From contig NZ_JAHBRX010000001.1 of assembly GCF_018398335.1 (NCBI RefSeq), positions 1,922,001-1,986,000 of the forward strand: 64,000 bases of DNA, written 5' to 3'. Below are positions 25,001 through 33,333 of the stretch, piece after piece. The notes below the pieces were generated by a model, which saw nothing but the letters and a program-made list of their open reading frames with translations, had not been told where the DNA came from and did not search any database. The number at the start of each line of letters is the position of its first letter. Position 1 is the stretch's first letter. This DNA comes from Chelatococcus sp. HY11. Lineage in GTDB: Bacteria > Pseudomonadota > Alphaproteobacteria > Rhizobiales > Beijerinckiaceae. A program made the translations under genes and the position numbers.

Positions 25001-27409
25001 CGCGCCGATGACATTGCCGTCCGGCAGGATCGGCAGCGTCACGCTGCGCTCCACCGCGCGCCCGCCGGTCTCGCCGACGCGTAGCGTGATCTTCGCCTCG
25101 ACCGGGCGCGGCGCACTGATCTCACCGATCGGCACCTCGACAACGACACGCCCCTGCGCATCCGTTGTGAAATGTTGCTCGATCTCCGTCGTGACCGTGG
25201 TGAACTCTTCGTCCGCAAGGCCGATCGAGAAGCCTTCGAGCCCCGGAATAGAGGCCGTCTCGCTCGCCATCACCGACAGTTCGCCGCTCACATCGAGATC
25301 AGCGCCCGGCGCGCCATAGAGATAGCGCGCATCGACGGTGATGCTGGCGGGCTCGCCGGCCGCGAGCGCCTTCTGGCTCGGCGTGAGCGTCACGTCGATA
25401 CGCTCGGGCACATAATCTTCAACGAGGAAACTCGTCTCACCTATGGCCTGCCCCTTGGGATCCGCATAGGCCTGCAGGCGCCAGGTGCCGCGCATCGCGC
25501 CCCCGAGGATCGGTAGCGACCACGCGCGGCCGCCCTCGCCCTGGTCGGTCACCAGCGAACGGCGATATTCCACGCCATCCGGGCGCCGGGCCACCAGCGT
25601 CACCGGCAGGTTGGGCGCCGCGATGCCCTTGCCGTCGCGCAGGAGGGCCGTGACATAGACGGTCTCACCGGTGCGATAGACCCCCCGCTCCGTGAACACC
25701 ATCGCATCGAGGGCGCCCGCCGCACGCCGGCCCTTCACGCCGCGGTCACTCAAATCGAACGGGCTCTGGCCGAGGTCGAGGAAATTGTAGTCACCCGCCG
25801 CAGTCGAGGCGACAACGAGGCCGGGCGCCTGGCCACCCGTGCCACGGGCGAGGCCGGCGGGAAAGCGCACGCGTCCCTGCGCGTCGCTCTTCTCGATCGC
25901 CAGCACATCGTTGTTGCGGGCCAACAGCCGGACTTCGACGCCGTCGAGCGGCGCGGCGCTGCCGAGCGAGCGCAGCATGATCTCGATACCGCCATTGCCG
26001 GAGATCGAGGTCAGGCCGAGATCCGACACCACGAACCACTGGGTCGCCTTCAGCTCGTAGTCACCGTCGCCCTTCGGCCCGCCGGACGCCGCCGCCGTCA
26101 TGAGATAGACGCCGGGCTCCAGCTTGTTGCCGACCGCCTCCATGACGGGGAAGGCCGTGATGACATCCTTGTTGAGCGTATTGGCGACGTCGAGCGTGCC
26201 CTGCCAGACGCGCTGGCCCTTGTCGTTGGCGTAGCTGTCAGCGGTATAGCGGCTGATCTGGCTGAGGAAATCATCCGAGCGCACGGTCGGCAGCAAGGAG
26301 CGATCGCCGACGCGCAGCACTTCGATGTCGATCTTGGGGGTATTGACCGAAACGACAGGAATGCCCTGCTGGCCGGTGCGTGGCAGCACATAGTTGCGGC
26401 CGGTGAAGCGCACCTGGGGCGCGCGGTCCTTCACATAGATCTCGTAATCCGCGTTCTTCTGCAGCGCCTCGCCTTCGATCGCCGAGGGCAGGCCCCGGCG
26501 GATGACCACGGCATAGCGTTCGCCATGCTTCAGGCCGTCGACGCAGAGCTGGCTCCCCTCCCCTGTGACAGCCGCATTGGCCGCGCCGGTGATGGCAACA
26601 TAGGGGGTAAAATCGACCTTGCCCTGCTGCAGCGGCTCGGAGAACTGGAAACAGGCACGCGGGGTCGCGGAATCCGAATCCGTGGAATTGCCTGTCAGGC
26701 GGAAGCCATGGGCCGCGACGAGATTGTCATAGATGCCGCGCCGTGCCGGAACATCCGCAGATGCGAGGCTCGACCGGTAGGTGTCGATCGCGGCGCGCCA
26801 TTGACGATATTGCGCGAACAGGGCGCCAAGATCGGCAAGCGCGGTGCCCTCCTGCGCCGCGGTCGTCGCCTTCTGGTAAGCGGCGTAGGCGGCTCCAAGG
26901 GCGCGCCGCCGATAATCCTGGTTCTCCGAATAGTTGGCTCCCTTGGCCTGGGCGGCGGCGGCGGAATAGCCGAGCCATGCTGCCACGTTGTTGGGCTGCA
27001 TGGCGATGAGGTTGCCAAAGAGCGCGAGTGCCCGGACGCTATCTCCCCGGCCAAGCGCGGCCTGGGCCTCCTGGCGCAACCGGTCTGGCTGCGGCGGACG
27101 CGGCGGCTGACCAGCCGAAGGGGGAGCGGGCGTTGCCGGGTTCGCGGGCGGCGCGACCTCCCGCTTGATGTCAGCCTCAAGACGGATAGCGGAACTCGCG
27201 AGGTCATCTCGGCTATAGGTCTTCAGCGCCGGCGCGGGAGCAGGCTGCGGCGCCTGGGCCGGGGCTGTCACCGCCGGTGGACTGGCTGGGCGGGACGGAG
27301 GGGCAGCCTGCGCAAACGCCTGGCCCGAGGGAGCCCATGCAAGTCCGAGCGCAACGATCAGACCAGCCAGCCCGGCCTTCCCGGACCCATTCTGGAACGA
27401 TATCGTCAT
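22037..27409 (-). CDS. yfhM: Bacterial alpha-2-macroglobulin, thioester type
   Basis: A 1790-residue exported protein, near the usual length for long bacterial A2Ms. A signal sequence (AGLIVALGLAWAPSGQAFAQA) is followed by a Pro-rich linker, then the MG domains and TDQGEGGRAWSLPI-like bait-side regions, A2M_N/A2M domain (residues about 1110-1200) and the thioester motif YGCTEQ with Cys1341, which can trap attacking proteases covalently. An alpha-helical thioester domain (LASLDRYPYGC to about 1610) and a receptor-like C-terminus follow. No lipobox Cys was seen, so it is probably soluble or anchored differently from E. coli YfhM. Partner of pbpC directly downstream. Confidence 0.95.
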   Translation of the reverse strand: MTISFQNGSGKAGLAGLIVALGLAWAPSGQAFAQAAPPSRPASPPAVTAPAQAPQPAPAPALKTYSRDDLASSAIRLEADIKREVAPPANPATPAPPSAGQPPRPPQPDRLRQEAQAALGRGDSVRALALFGNLIAMQPNNVAAWLGYSAAAAQAKGANYSENQDYRRRALGAAYAAYQKATTAAQEGTALADLGALFAQYRQWRAAIDTYRSSLASADVPARRGIYDNLVAAHGFRLTGNSTDSDSATPRACFQFSEPLQQGKVDFTPYVAITGAANAAVTGEGSQLCVDGLKHGERYAVVIRRGLPSAIEGEALQKNADYEIYVKDRAPQVRFTGRNYVLPRTGQQGIPVVSVNTPKIDIEVLRVGDRSLLPTVRSDDFLSQISRYTADSYANDKGQRVWQGTLDVANTLNKDVITAFPVMEAVGNKLEPGVYLMTAAASGGPKGDGDYELKATQWFVVSDLGLTSISGNGGIEIMLRSLGSAAPLDGVEVRLLARNNDVLAIEKSDAQGRVRFPAGLARGTGGQAPGLVVASTAAGDYNFLDLGQSPFDLSDRGVKGRRAAGALDAMVFTERGVYRTGETVYVTALLRDGKGIAAPNLPVTLVARRPDGVEYRRSLVTDQGEGGRAWSLPILGGAMRGTWRLQAYADPKGQAIGETSFLVEDYVPERIDVTLTPSQKALAAGEPASITVDARYLYGAPGADLDVSGELSVMASETASIPGLEGFSIGLADEEFTTVTTEIEQHFTTDAQGRVVVEVPIGEISAPRPVEAKITLRVGETGGRAVERSVTLPILPDGNVIGARKLFTELAEGGTASFDVVLATPAGQRLSGGVQWNLYRLDRDYQWYNNDGRWSYEKVTRTRRMADGRLDVIAGSAGRIATPVDWGTYRLELTSTQPDVGPTSITFNVGWGGEQTADSPDRLDVTLDKAAFNSGEDMTVTMRSRFAGKATVAVVSDHVLEERLVDVTPDGTSVKLPVSADWGAGAYLVAFAHRPLDEAAKRMPGRALGLAWFSVDAAARSLSVDLGSPAAMRPRETLRLPIKVAGAVPGEKAYITVAAVDVGILNLTRYQAPRPGDYFFGQRQLGAEIRDLYGFLIDGMQGTRGAIRSGGDGGASQTVGSPPAQEPVSLYSGVVEVGADGTAEVAFAIPDFNGTLRVMATAWTKSRVGQASADVIVRDPVVMVGTLPRFLNIGDNSRFAIDINNVEGQAGAYKLTLSADGSIGIPANQRERSLQLAKGARQSLSIPITGASVGIATIEARLTGPGFDGPQTFRIGVQPGRPPLINRTVRPLPAQASVRLTPDLFADLLPGTGLASISVSPMTALDVPALLASLDRYPYGCTEQTVSRALPLLYVNALSAANALPTDTNLDERIRMSIERVLARQDSNGSFGLWGVGGDDIWLDSYVADFLTRAREGGFVVPQIGFDLALDRLRNYVANQDFTSGSGEGLAYAVYVLARNGRPVMGDLRYLADVRIKDFGSPLAQSQIAAALALLGDRGRAQAAFTTAVSALGAVADKPTSRPDYGSRLRDGAAVLTLAAEAGAQAGDITAVGRVLEDARARRSYVSTQEEAWMVLAAEALTKRADGIRLTVNGTPHSGALYRNLRADALGGAGFTVANAGSTPLQMVVSVAGNPSTPEPAASKGYKVERAYYKLDGTQVDATRVNQNDRLVVTLKVTETEAAFARLLLVDYLPAGFEIDNPNLVDSGSVAGLDWLKRDVEPSHTEYRDDRFVAAFDRDGGKAAFFTVAYMVRAVSPGTYVHPPAVVEDMYRPERFGRGDFGKVEITAVR

Positions 27410-27603
27410 GTGAGACTCCCTGCGTCAGGGCCGGCTATCAGCGGCTCTTGGTACCGCGTGCGAAATTATCACTCGCACCGTAAACCGCAACGCAGCTCTG
27501 GTCGGAGCTATCGCATCCGACACAGGCTAGAAACAAAATTCGGGCACTCCAAATGATAGCGCCCCTCCCGCAAGGCCCAGGCGCCCCCTTCACCACTCGA
27601 CCT

Positions 27604-27713
27604 CGACGACTTGCCGCTGGACGACTTGCCGCCTGGACGACCGACCTGCCACCTGGACGACCGACCTGCCACCTGGAAGACCGAGCTGCCACCTGGAAGA
27701 CCTGCCGCCTAAA
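27604..27713. repeat. Short tandem repeat, 15-20 base units
   Basis: Six consecutive units: GACGACTTGCCGCTG, GACGACTTGCCGCCTG, two copies of GACGACCGACCTGCCACCTG, GAAGACCGAGCTGCCACCTG and a last GAAGACCTGCCGCCTAAAC that contains the phnM stop codon. It lies in the 299-base gap between yfhM and phnM, where no gene is visible. Confidence 0.8.
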
Positions 27714-28857
27714 CAACCTGCTCTCCCTGCCGCCACACCCGGCGCACGATCGGCACGTTGCCGGCCAGATGCACCTGAAGGCAATCGGCCCGTTGGCCAA
27801 CCGCGATGGCGCCCCTGTCGTGAAGGCCGGCGGCGCGTGCGGGATTGAGCGTGATCATGCGCACGGCCTCGGGCAGACTGATGCTTTCGACGCGCTCGGC
27901 CAGCATGAAGACCGCCATAGCGAGACTGGCTGGCACATAGTCCGAGGAGATGATGTCGAGCAGACCCTCACGCGCCAGGTCCTCCGCCGCGATATTGCCG
28001 GAGTGGGACCCGCCACGGACCACGTTCGGCCCGCCCATCATCACCCGGATGCCGGCCTCATGCGACAGCCCCGCTGCCTCATGGGTCGTCGGGAACTCGG
28101 CGATGGCGACACCGTCGGCGATCGATTCAACGACGTGCTCGGCCGTGGCATCGTCATGACTGGCCAAGGCGATATCATGTGCCTGGGCGAAGGCGACGAG
28201 TTCCCGGCGATGCCGCGAGGCGTTCGCCTGATGAAGCGCCAGACGCCGCTCGACCACGGCGTTGGCCTCGGCCTCGGTGCGGGCGGTCTTGCCGGTGAAA
28301 TAGATTTTCCAGAGTTCGACGTCGCGGAACTGCCGCTGGCCGGGGGTATGGTCCATGAGTGAAATGACATGGATCGGGAAGCGCCCGGCAAAGCGGGTCA
28401 CCTCGTCGATGACGTCGTGGGTGGCGACCTCGCAGCGTAGATGCGTGCGGTGTTCGGCGCGCAGATAGCCGCCGTCCCGCGCCTCGTCGAGCGCCTCCGC
28501 GAGGCTCCACAGATCACTGTTGGGCATGCCGCCCTCAGTGTCGGAACCCGCCCTGAGGGAATCGAAGACCGTCGTCACACCGGCGGCGATGATCTGGGCA
28601 TCATAAGCCATCACGGCGCTGAGCGGGTGCCAGCGTACGCGCGGGCGCGGGTGGAAATGGCTCTCGAGATGGTCCGTATGGAGCTCGATAAACCCCGGCA
28701 ACAGAAAATCGCCGCCAAGATCGATACCACGCTCCGGCGCCCTGCCCTCGCCGATATCGACGATCACGCCATCATGGATCGCAAGCCACCCGGGCTCCAG
28801 CACCTGGTCCGGCAGAACGAGCCGGGCATTTTCGATGAGGTCGGCACGCACGTTCAT
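27709..28857 (-). CDS. phnM: Alpha-D-ribose 1-methylphosphonate 5-triphosphate diphosphatase
   Basis: A 382-residue amidohydrolase, the usual PhnM length (about 380). ATG 28857 gives the family-like start MNVRADLIENARLVLPD; a longer reading to 28947 is unlikely. LLPGFIELHTDHLESHFHPR carries the metal-binding histidines, and SHDDATAEHV the later metal aspartate/histidine region. In the C-P lyase pathway it removes pyrophosphate from the ribosyl-triphosphate intermediate. No other phn gene is present in the window, so it is orphaned or the rest is elsewhere. A Pho-box-like site lies about 200 bases upstream. Confidence 0.92.
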   Translation of the reverse strand: MNVRADLIENARLVLPDQVLEPGWLAIHDGVIVDIGEGRAPERGIDLGGDFLLPGFIELHTDHLESHFHPRPRVRWHPLSAVMAYDAQIIAAGVTTVFDSLRAGSDTEGGMPNSDLWSLAEALDEARDGGYLRAEHRTHLRCEVATHDVIDEVTRFAGRFPIHVISLMDHTPGQRQFRDVELWKIYFTGKTARTEAEANAVVERRLALHQANASRHRRELVAFAQAHDIALASHDDATAEHVVESIADGVAIAEFPTTHEAAGLSHEAGIRVMMGGPNVVRGGSHSGNIAAEDLAREGLLDIISSDYVPASLAMAVFMLAERVESISLPEAVRMITLNPARAAGLHDRGAIAVGQRADCLQVHLAGNVPIVRRVWRQGEQVV

Positions 28858-29369
28858 GGTCCATCTTTCATGCAAAGTCTCGAGGCCCCCGTCCAGCTCC
28901 GTGATCGCCACCATCGCGCAGACGTACGCGTGACTGGCAAGGGCCATCCGTAGTCCGCATGAAACTGTGGCGGTTCTCCGACACTTCGCCCTTTGGATCG
29001 GGCATCAGGGACTGGACAGCACTTGCGGTTGCGTTAAGCTCGACCTATTCAGTCTGTCATGAAACTTCGATGACACTTATGGCATCGAGGAAGCCTGACA
29101 GATGAGATATTTGTCTTATATGCAATCTAAGCAACGTCGACTTTTTAGGTCATAGCAGCCAGATTTTACGCAGATATATCCCTTTCGGCTTCATAGTTTC
29201 CTTCTTTGCCATTGTAATAACACGGTTTTTTACCCCTCACGACATCATTCTCGATCAATAGTATTCATTTTTCATGGAGATATTGCGTGATGCCAGAGCT
29301 TTCACTGGCTGCGGCCTTGCGGCCTTCTTCATATATCCGCCTGCCTGACGCTCCCTGAGCCCCGAAACC
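28858..29369. other. AT-rich intergenic region upstream of phnM
   Basis: About 510 bases without a credible gene. From about 29080 to 29290 it is markedly AT-richer than the flanks, with T-rich runs such as GGTTTTTTACC near 29225. It can hold the promoter of phnM (minus) and of the outer-membrane protein gene (plus). Confidence 0.5.
29059..29076 (-). promoter_or_regulatory. Possible Pho box upstream of phnM
   Basis: On the minus strand the sequence is GTGTCAT-CGAA-GTTTCAT, against the PhoB consensus CTGTCAT-N4-CTGTCAT: 11 of 14 half-site positions match with the right spacing. The plus strand also reads CTGTCAT followed by a weaker half. PhoB control of phosphonate genes is well known; binding here is inference. 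Confidence 0.4.
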
Positions 29370-30341
29370 ATGGGTTACAAGCGAACGGCGCGGTCCCGGG
29401 GCCGGACGACAACCGCGCGCCTGGTACGCCTCCCACTCGATCGTGGCGCGAACACGCGGCCAGCGGCCCACAGCATTTCGTGGGCAGGCACGCATGACTA
29501 TCATTGCGGCTGGCCACAGGTGCTGCGCCTCGCCGGGTTTCTCGTGGTGGTCCTGCTTGTCGCGTTTCTGCTGTTCGCCAGCCGCACCGCGCAAGCAGGC
29601 GCCTGGACGCTGCCGGAGGGCAAGGGGCAGGCCATCATCACCGGCACCTTTTTGAAGGCCGACCGCTATTTCGACTCGCGCGGCCAAACTATTCGCGGGC
29701 CAGACTATCGGAAGTTCGAAGTCACCGCCTTCATCGAATACGGCTTGACCGACAGCTTGACGGCGATCCTCTCGCCGTCTCTCCTTTCAACTCGCGTGTC
29801 CGGTCCTGAGCCAGCGCAATATACCGGCCTCGGCTATACCGAGGCCGGTGCGCGCTATCGCCTCTTCGAGCATGACGGCTGGATCGTCTCCGCCCAGGCC
29901 ATCGCCGGCTTTCCCGGCCCGACCAACGCGCTAAACCCCGCGGAGGTCTGCTGCACGGACAAATATGCCGACGCGCGCATCCTCGTCGGCAAGTCGTTCA
30001 GGCTGGGTGACTGGCCAACCTTTGTCGACGCCCAGGCCGCCTACCGGCTGCGCAGCGGGGCGGCCAACGACGAGATCCGTTTTGACCTTACGCTAGGCGT
30101 CCGACCACTGCCGAAATGGCTGTTCCTGGCGCAGTCGTTCAACGTTCTCGCAATGAACGCACTTGCGAGCGGCTCCACGCTGGGGCTATTGAGCGGGACG
30201 CGTTATCATAAAGTGCAGGTCGGCGTGGTCTGGGATTTCGCCGACGACTGGTCTCTGCAGCTTGCTGGTGTCGCCACAATTGCAGGCAAAAGTGCACCGC
30301 TCGAACATGGACTGGTCAGTGGTTTGTGGTACCGCTTCTGA
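29370..30341 (+). CDS. Probable outer-membrane beta-barrel protein
   Basis: A protein of up to 323 residues. A strong hydrophobic stretch LRLAGFLVVVLLVAFLLFA then ASRTAQA looks like a signal peptide, suggesting the true start may be GTG 29520 (273 residues); ATG 29370 is kept because no start has a clear Shine-Dalgarno. The mature part alternates aromatic and polar residues, ends in the barrel-type WYRF with terminal Phe, and contains a Cys pair (EVCCTDKY). It stops a few bases before manC and is likely cotranscribed with it, suggesting a role with an exported mannose-containing polysaccharide. No family name is certain. Confidence 0.65.
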   Translation: MGYKRTARSRGRTTTARLVRLPLDRGANTRPAAHSISWAGTHDYHCGWPQVLRLAGFLVVVLLVAFLLFASRTAQAGAWTLPEGKGQAIITGTFLKADRYFDSRGQTIRGPDYRKFEVTAFIEYGLTDSLTAILSPSLLSTRVSGPEPAQYTGLGYTEAGARYRLFEHDGWIVSAQAIAGFPGPTNALNPAEVCCTDKYADARILVGKSFRLGDWPTFVDAQAAYRLRSGAANDEIRFDLTLGVRPLPKWLFLAQSFNVLAMNALASGSTLGLLSGTRYHKVQVGVVWDFADDWSLQLAGVATIAGKSAPLEHGLVSGLWYRF

Positions 30342-30372
30342 CATGACGAAAGAGATGGGAGCGCCCCCCTTT

Positions 30373-31827
30373 ATGGCACTATCGAAACCTCGCATCATGC
30401 CGGTCCTGCTGTCCGGCGGCACGGGGACCCGCCTTTGGCCCCTGTCCCGCGAGGCTTACCCCAAGCAGCTCCTGCCGCTCGCCAGCGACAAGACCATGCT
30501 GCAGGAAACGGCCCGCCGCGTGGAGGATCGCTCCACTTTCATGGCTCCCGTCGTCATCGCCAATGCCGAACATCGTTTCGTCATCGCTGAGCAGTTGCGC
30601 GGCCTTGGTATCGAGGATGCCACCATCGTGCTGGAACCTGTCGGGCGCAACACGGCGCCCGCCGCGGCAACCGCCGCCCTGATCGCGGTGAATGAAGACC
30701 CCGACGCCATCATCCTGCTGATGCCAGCCGACCATGTGGTCTCTGATCCCAAGGCCTTCCTGAACGCGGTGGAAACCGGTGTCGCCGCCGCCGACGCAGG
30801 CAAGCTCGTCCTGTTCGGCATCAAGCCGACCGCGCCGGCCACGGGCTACGGCTATATCCATATCGGCGCCGCCTTGCCTCAGTCGCCGGGCGCGCACGCC
30901 GTGGCCGCCTTTCGCGAGAAGCCGGATGCCGCTACGGCCGCCGCCTATGTGGCGGGCGGCGACTATCTCTGGAACAGCGGCATTTTCCTGCTGCCGGCCA
31001 AGGCCTTTCTCGACGATCTCGCCGTGCTTGCGCCGGACATTCTCGCCGCCAGCCGCGAGGCGCTCGTCAAGGCCAGGAGCGACATGGACTTCCTGCGTCT
31101 CGACAATGACGCCTTCCGCGCCTCACCCTCGATCTCCATCGACTACGCCGTGATGGAGAAGACCGACAAGGCCGTGGTCGTGCCGGCGGATTGCGGCTGG
31201 GCGGACGTCGGCAGTTGGTCGGCTCTCTGGGAGATCGGCGCGCAGGACGCGGCCGGCAACGTCATCGCGGGTGACGTGGTCGCGGAGGATGTGAAAGGCT
31301 CCTACATACGCGGCGAGGGCCAGCTCGTAGCAGCGCTCGGCGTCGAGGATCTTGTCGTCGTGGCGACCCCCGACGTCGTGCTCGTGACCCGCCGCGATCG
31401 CGACCAGGACGTGAAGCTCCTCGTCGAACGGCTGAAAAAGGACGGCCACGAAGCCGCGACGCAGACGCCGCGTGTGCATCGCCCCTGGGGCTACTACCAA
31501 TCGCTGCACATGGGTGAGCGTTTCCAGGTCAAGCGCATCACCGTGAAGCCTGGGGCCAAGCTGTCCTTGCAAAAGCATTACCACCGCGCCGAGCACTGGG
31601 TGGTGGTCAACGGCACGGCGCTTGTCACGCGCGACGCGGAGGAGCTGCTGCTGCGCGAGAACGAGTCGATCTTCCTGCCGCTCGGCTGCGTGCACCGTCT
31701 CGAGAACCCGGGCAAGGTCCCGCTGAACCTGATCGAGGTGCAATCAGGCCCCTATCTCGGCGAGGACGACATCGTGCGCATCGAGGATGTCTACGCGCGC
31801 GTCGACAAGGCGAATGAGATCGGGTGA
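30373..31827 (+). CDS. manC: Mannose-1-phosphate guanylyltransferase / mannose-6-phosphate isomerase
   Basis: A 484-residue type II phosphomannose isomerase/GDP-mannose pyrophosphorylase. The nucleotidyltransferase signature VLLSGGTGTRLWPLSR is at residues about 11-26, AFREKPD further on, and a cupin domain at about 370-484 (RPWGYYQSL, KPGAKLSLQKHYHRAEHWVV, and LGCVHRLENPGKVPL) carries the isomerase site. It supplies GDP-mannose for surface polysaccharide. ATG 30373 has GGGAG upstream; ATG 30343, one base after the preceding stop, is an alternative that would add ten residues. Confidence 0.93.
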   Translation: MALSKPRIMPVLLSGGTGTRLWPLSREAYPKQLLPLASDKTMLQETARRVEDRSTFMAPVVIANAEHRFVIAEQLRGLGIEDATIVLEPVGRNTAPAAATAALIAVNEDPDAIILLMPADHVVSDPKAFLNAVETGVAAADAGKLVLFGIKPTAPATGYGYIHIGAALPQSPGAHAVAAFREKPDAATAAAYVAGGDYLWNSGIFLLPAKAFLDDLAVLAPDILAASREALVKARSDMDFLRLDNDAFRASPSISIDYAVMEKTDKAVVVPADCGWADVGSWSALWEIGAQDAAGNVIAGDVVAEDVKGSYIRGEGQLVAALGVEDLVVVATPDVVLVTRRDRDQDVKLLVERLKKDGHEAATQTPRVHRPWGYYQSLHMGERFQVKRITVKPGAKLSLQKHYHRAEHWVVVNGTALVTRDAEELLLRENESIFLPLGCVHRLENPGKVPLNLIEVQSGPYLGEDDIVRIEDVYARVDKANEIG

Positions 31828-31834
31828 CAATCGA

Positions 31835-31854
31835 GGGCGGCCGAGAAGCCGCCC
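31835..31854 (+). terminator. Hairpin terminator after manC
   Basis: Stem GGGCGGC / GCCGCCC with a six-base loop, starting eight bases after the manC stop. Followed by CCTTGCCC rather than a T run, so strength is uncertain. Confidence 0.5.
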
Positions 31855-31885
31855 CTTGCCCTACATGTTACTGCCCTACATGCTA

Positions 31886-31902
31886 CGGCGGCCATGCCGC
31901 CG
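31886..31902 (-). terminator. Hairpin after uxuA
   Basis: Stem CGGCGG / CCGCCG with loop CCATG in the convergent manC-uxuA gap, 36 bases beyond the uxuA stop. Position suggests termination; no T run. Confidence 0.4.
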
Positions 31903-31938
31903 GGCTAATATATCAAACCACCCGTCCTGGTAACGCGA

Positions 31939-33117
31939 TCAGGCGTGTCCCGCATCGATGGCGGCCATGACACCGCGTAGCTCGGCCAGACCTTTCAGGC
32001 GACCGATACAGGAGTAGCCGGGGTTCGTGCGCTTGCCGATATCGTCGATGAGCAGATGACCATGGTCGGGCCGCATCGGGATCTCCGCGTCAGAGCGGCC
32101 CTCAGCCCGCCGCCGCCGTTCTTCCTTCATCAGGGCCGCGACAACGCCGACCATGTCGGATGAGCCGCCGAGATGCTCGGCCTCGTGGAAGGTCTTCGGC
32201 GCCTCGCGCTTGACGTTGCGCAGATGCGCGAAATGAATTCGCGGCGCGAATTCGTCGACCATGGCAACGAGGTCGTTGTCCTCCCGCGCGCCGTATGAGC
32301 CGACACAGAAGGTCAAGCCGTTGGCGCCGGACTCGACGCCGGCGAGAATGGCGCGCGCGTCCGATGCGGTCGAGACGACACGCGGCAGACCGAAGAGCGA
32401 GAACGGCGGATCATCGGGGTGGATGCAGAGCCGAGCGCCCTCTTCCTCGGCGACCGGAACGACTTCCGCGAGGAAACTGACGAGATGAGCCCGCAGGTCA
32501 TCAGGCGTGATGCCGTCGTAGGCGGCAAGCAGACGGCGCATGCCGACGCGGTCGTGATGGAAATCCGAGCCGGGCAAGCCGGCAATCACGTTGCCTTCGA
32601 GAGCCTCGCGCTCGCTCGGTAGCAGCGCATCGAAACGCGCCTTAGCCGCGGCGAGCACGTCCGGGCCATAGGAGAGTTCGGCATTCGGGCGTTCGAGAAT
32701 GAAGACATCATAGGCCGCGAAGTCGATGATATCGAACCTGAGCGCATAGCCGCCCAGCGGCACGGGATACATGAGATCCGTGCGCGTCCAGTCCACCACT
32801 GGCATGAAGTTGTAGCAGATGGTCTTCACGCCGGCGCGCGCGACCGCGCGCAACGACGCGATCCAGGCATCGATATAACGCCTGCGATCGGCGCTGTTGG
32901 TTTTGATGGCGTCATGGACGGGAATACTCTCGACCACGGACCAGGTGAGGCCGGCCTCGGCGATGATCGCCTTGCGCTTGGCGACCTCTTCATCGCTCCA
33001 AGGCTGATCGGCCGGAATATGATGGAGAGCCGACACGATGCCAGTCGCGCCCGCCTGCCGCGCATGGGACAATTCCACCGGGTCCTGGGGCCCGAACCAC
33101 CGCCATGTCTGTTCCAC
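31939..33117 (-). CDS. uxuA: Mannonate dehydratase
   Basis: A 392-residue enzyme matching UxuA in length (E. coli 394). It begins at GTG 33117 with AGGAGG six bases upstream, giving [16 protein letters not shown]. The conserved C-terminal [21 protein letters not shown] and [20 protein letters not shown] carry metal and active-site residues. It converts D-mannonate to 2-keto-3-deoxygluconate in glucuronate breakdown. No uxuB, uxaC or GntR regulator is adjacent, so it stands alone between manC (convergent) and the tyrosine-type leader (divergent). Confidence 0.95.
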   Translation of the reverse strand: MEQTWRWFGPQDPVELSHARQAGATGIVSALHHIPADQPWSDEEVAKRKAIIAEAGLTWSVVESIPVHDAIKTNSADRRRYIDAWIASLRAVARAGVKTICYNFMPVVDWTRTDLMYPVPLGGYALRFDIIDFAAYDVFILERPNAELSYGPDVLAAAKARFDALLPSEREALEGNVIAGLPGSDFHHDRVGMRRLLAAYDGITPDDLRAHLVSFLAEVVPVAEEEGARLCIHPDDPPFSLFGLPRVVSTASDARAILAGVESGANGLTFCVGSYGAREDNDLVAMVDEFAPRIHFAHLRNVKREAPKTFHEAEHLGGSSDMVGVVAALMKEERRRRAEGRSDAEIPMRPDHGHLLIDDIGKRTNPGYSCIGRLKGLAELRGVMAAIDAGHA

Positions 33118-33282
33118 CTGTCGCCTCCTTTACCTGCCGCGATCGTTCGGCGGGCCGTGATACGCCGCCGCCACGTACGCCGATCTCATCGGTCAGCGCA
33201 CTCATAGTTCACGAAGCAGGCGGGCGGAAGCGGATTTCGGGCCGTTGACAGCGCCGACGCGAATGGTCTAGGAAGCCACCCC
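33118..33282. promoter_or_regulatory. Divergent promoter region uxuA / prephenate dehydrogenase leader
   Basis: Holds the uxuA Shine-Dalgarno at its left edge. On the plus strand a perfect TTGACA (33245-33250) precedes TCTAGG (33267-33272) with 16-base spacing. The implied transcript start falls at about 33279, immediately before the leader-peptide ATG, so the leader mRNA may be practically leaderless. Confidence 0.5.
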
Positions 33283-33333
33283 ATGAATAAGCGCTTCGCC
33301 CTCACCGGACTTTACTACGTGCCGCTTCCATAG
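33283..33333 (+). CDS. Putative tyrosine-sensing leader peptide
   Basis: A 16-codon ORF, MNKRFALTGLYYVPLP, ending in TAG, with AGGAAG seven bases before its ATG. It contains two adjacent Tyr codons (33313-33318) plus a Phe codon, and lies 90 bases ahead of a prephenate dehydrogenase gene, an enzyme of tyrosine synthesis. Tandem codons for the regulated amino acid near the end of a short ORF followed by alternative hairpins are the hallmark of leader-peptide attenuation. Leaderless leader ORFs are known for rhizobial trpL. I do not know a described family for this one; coding function is inferred from context, and chance cannot be excluded. Confidence 0.55.
   Translation: MNKRFALTGLYYVPLP

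Noticed and set aside
26525-27556. A 343-codon plus-strand frame across the yfhM start
   Set aside because: Antisense shadow with Arg/Gly-rich composition and no Shine-Dalgarno.
27604-27713. CRISPR-like array
   Set aside because: Units are directly adjacent with no spacers, only 15-20 bases long, and no cas genes are present.
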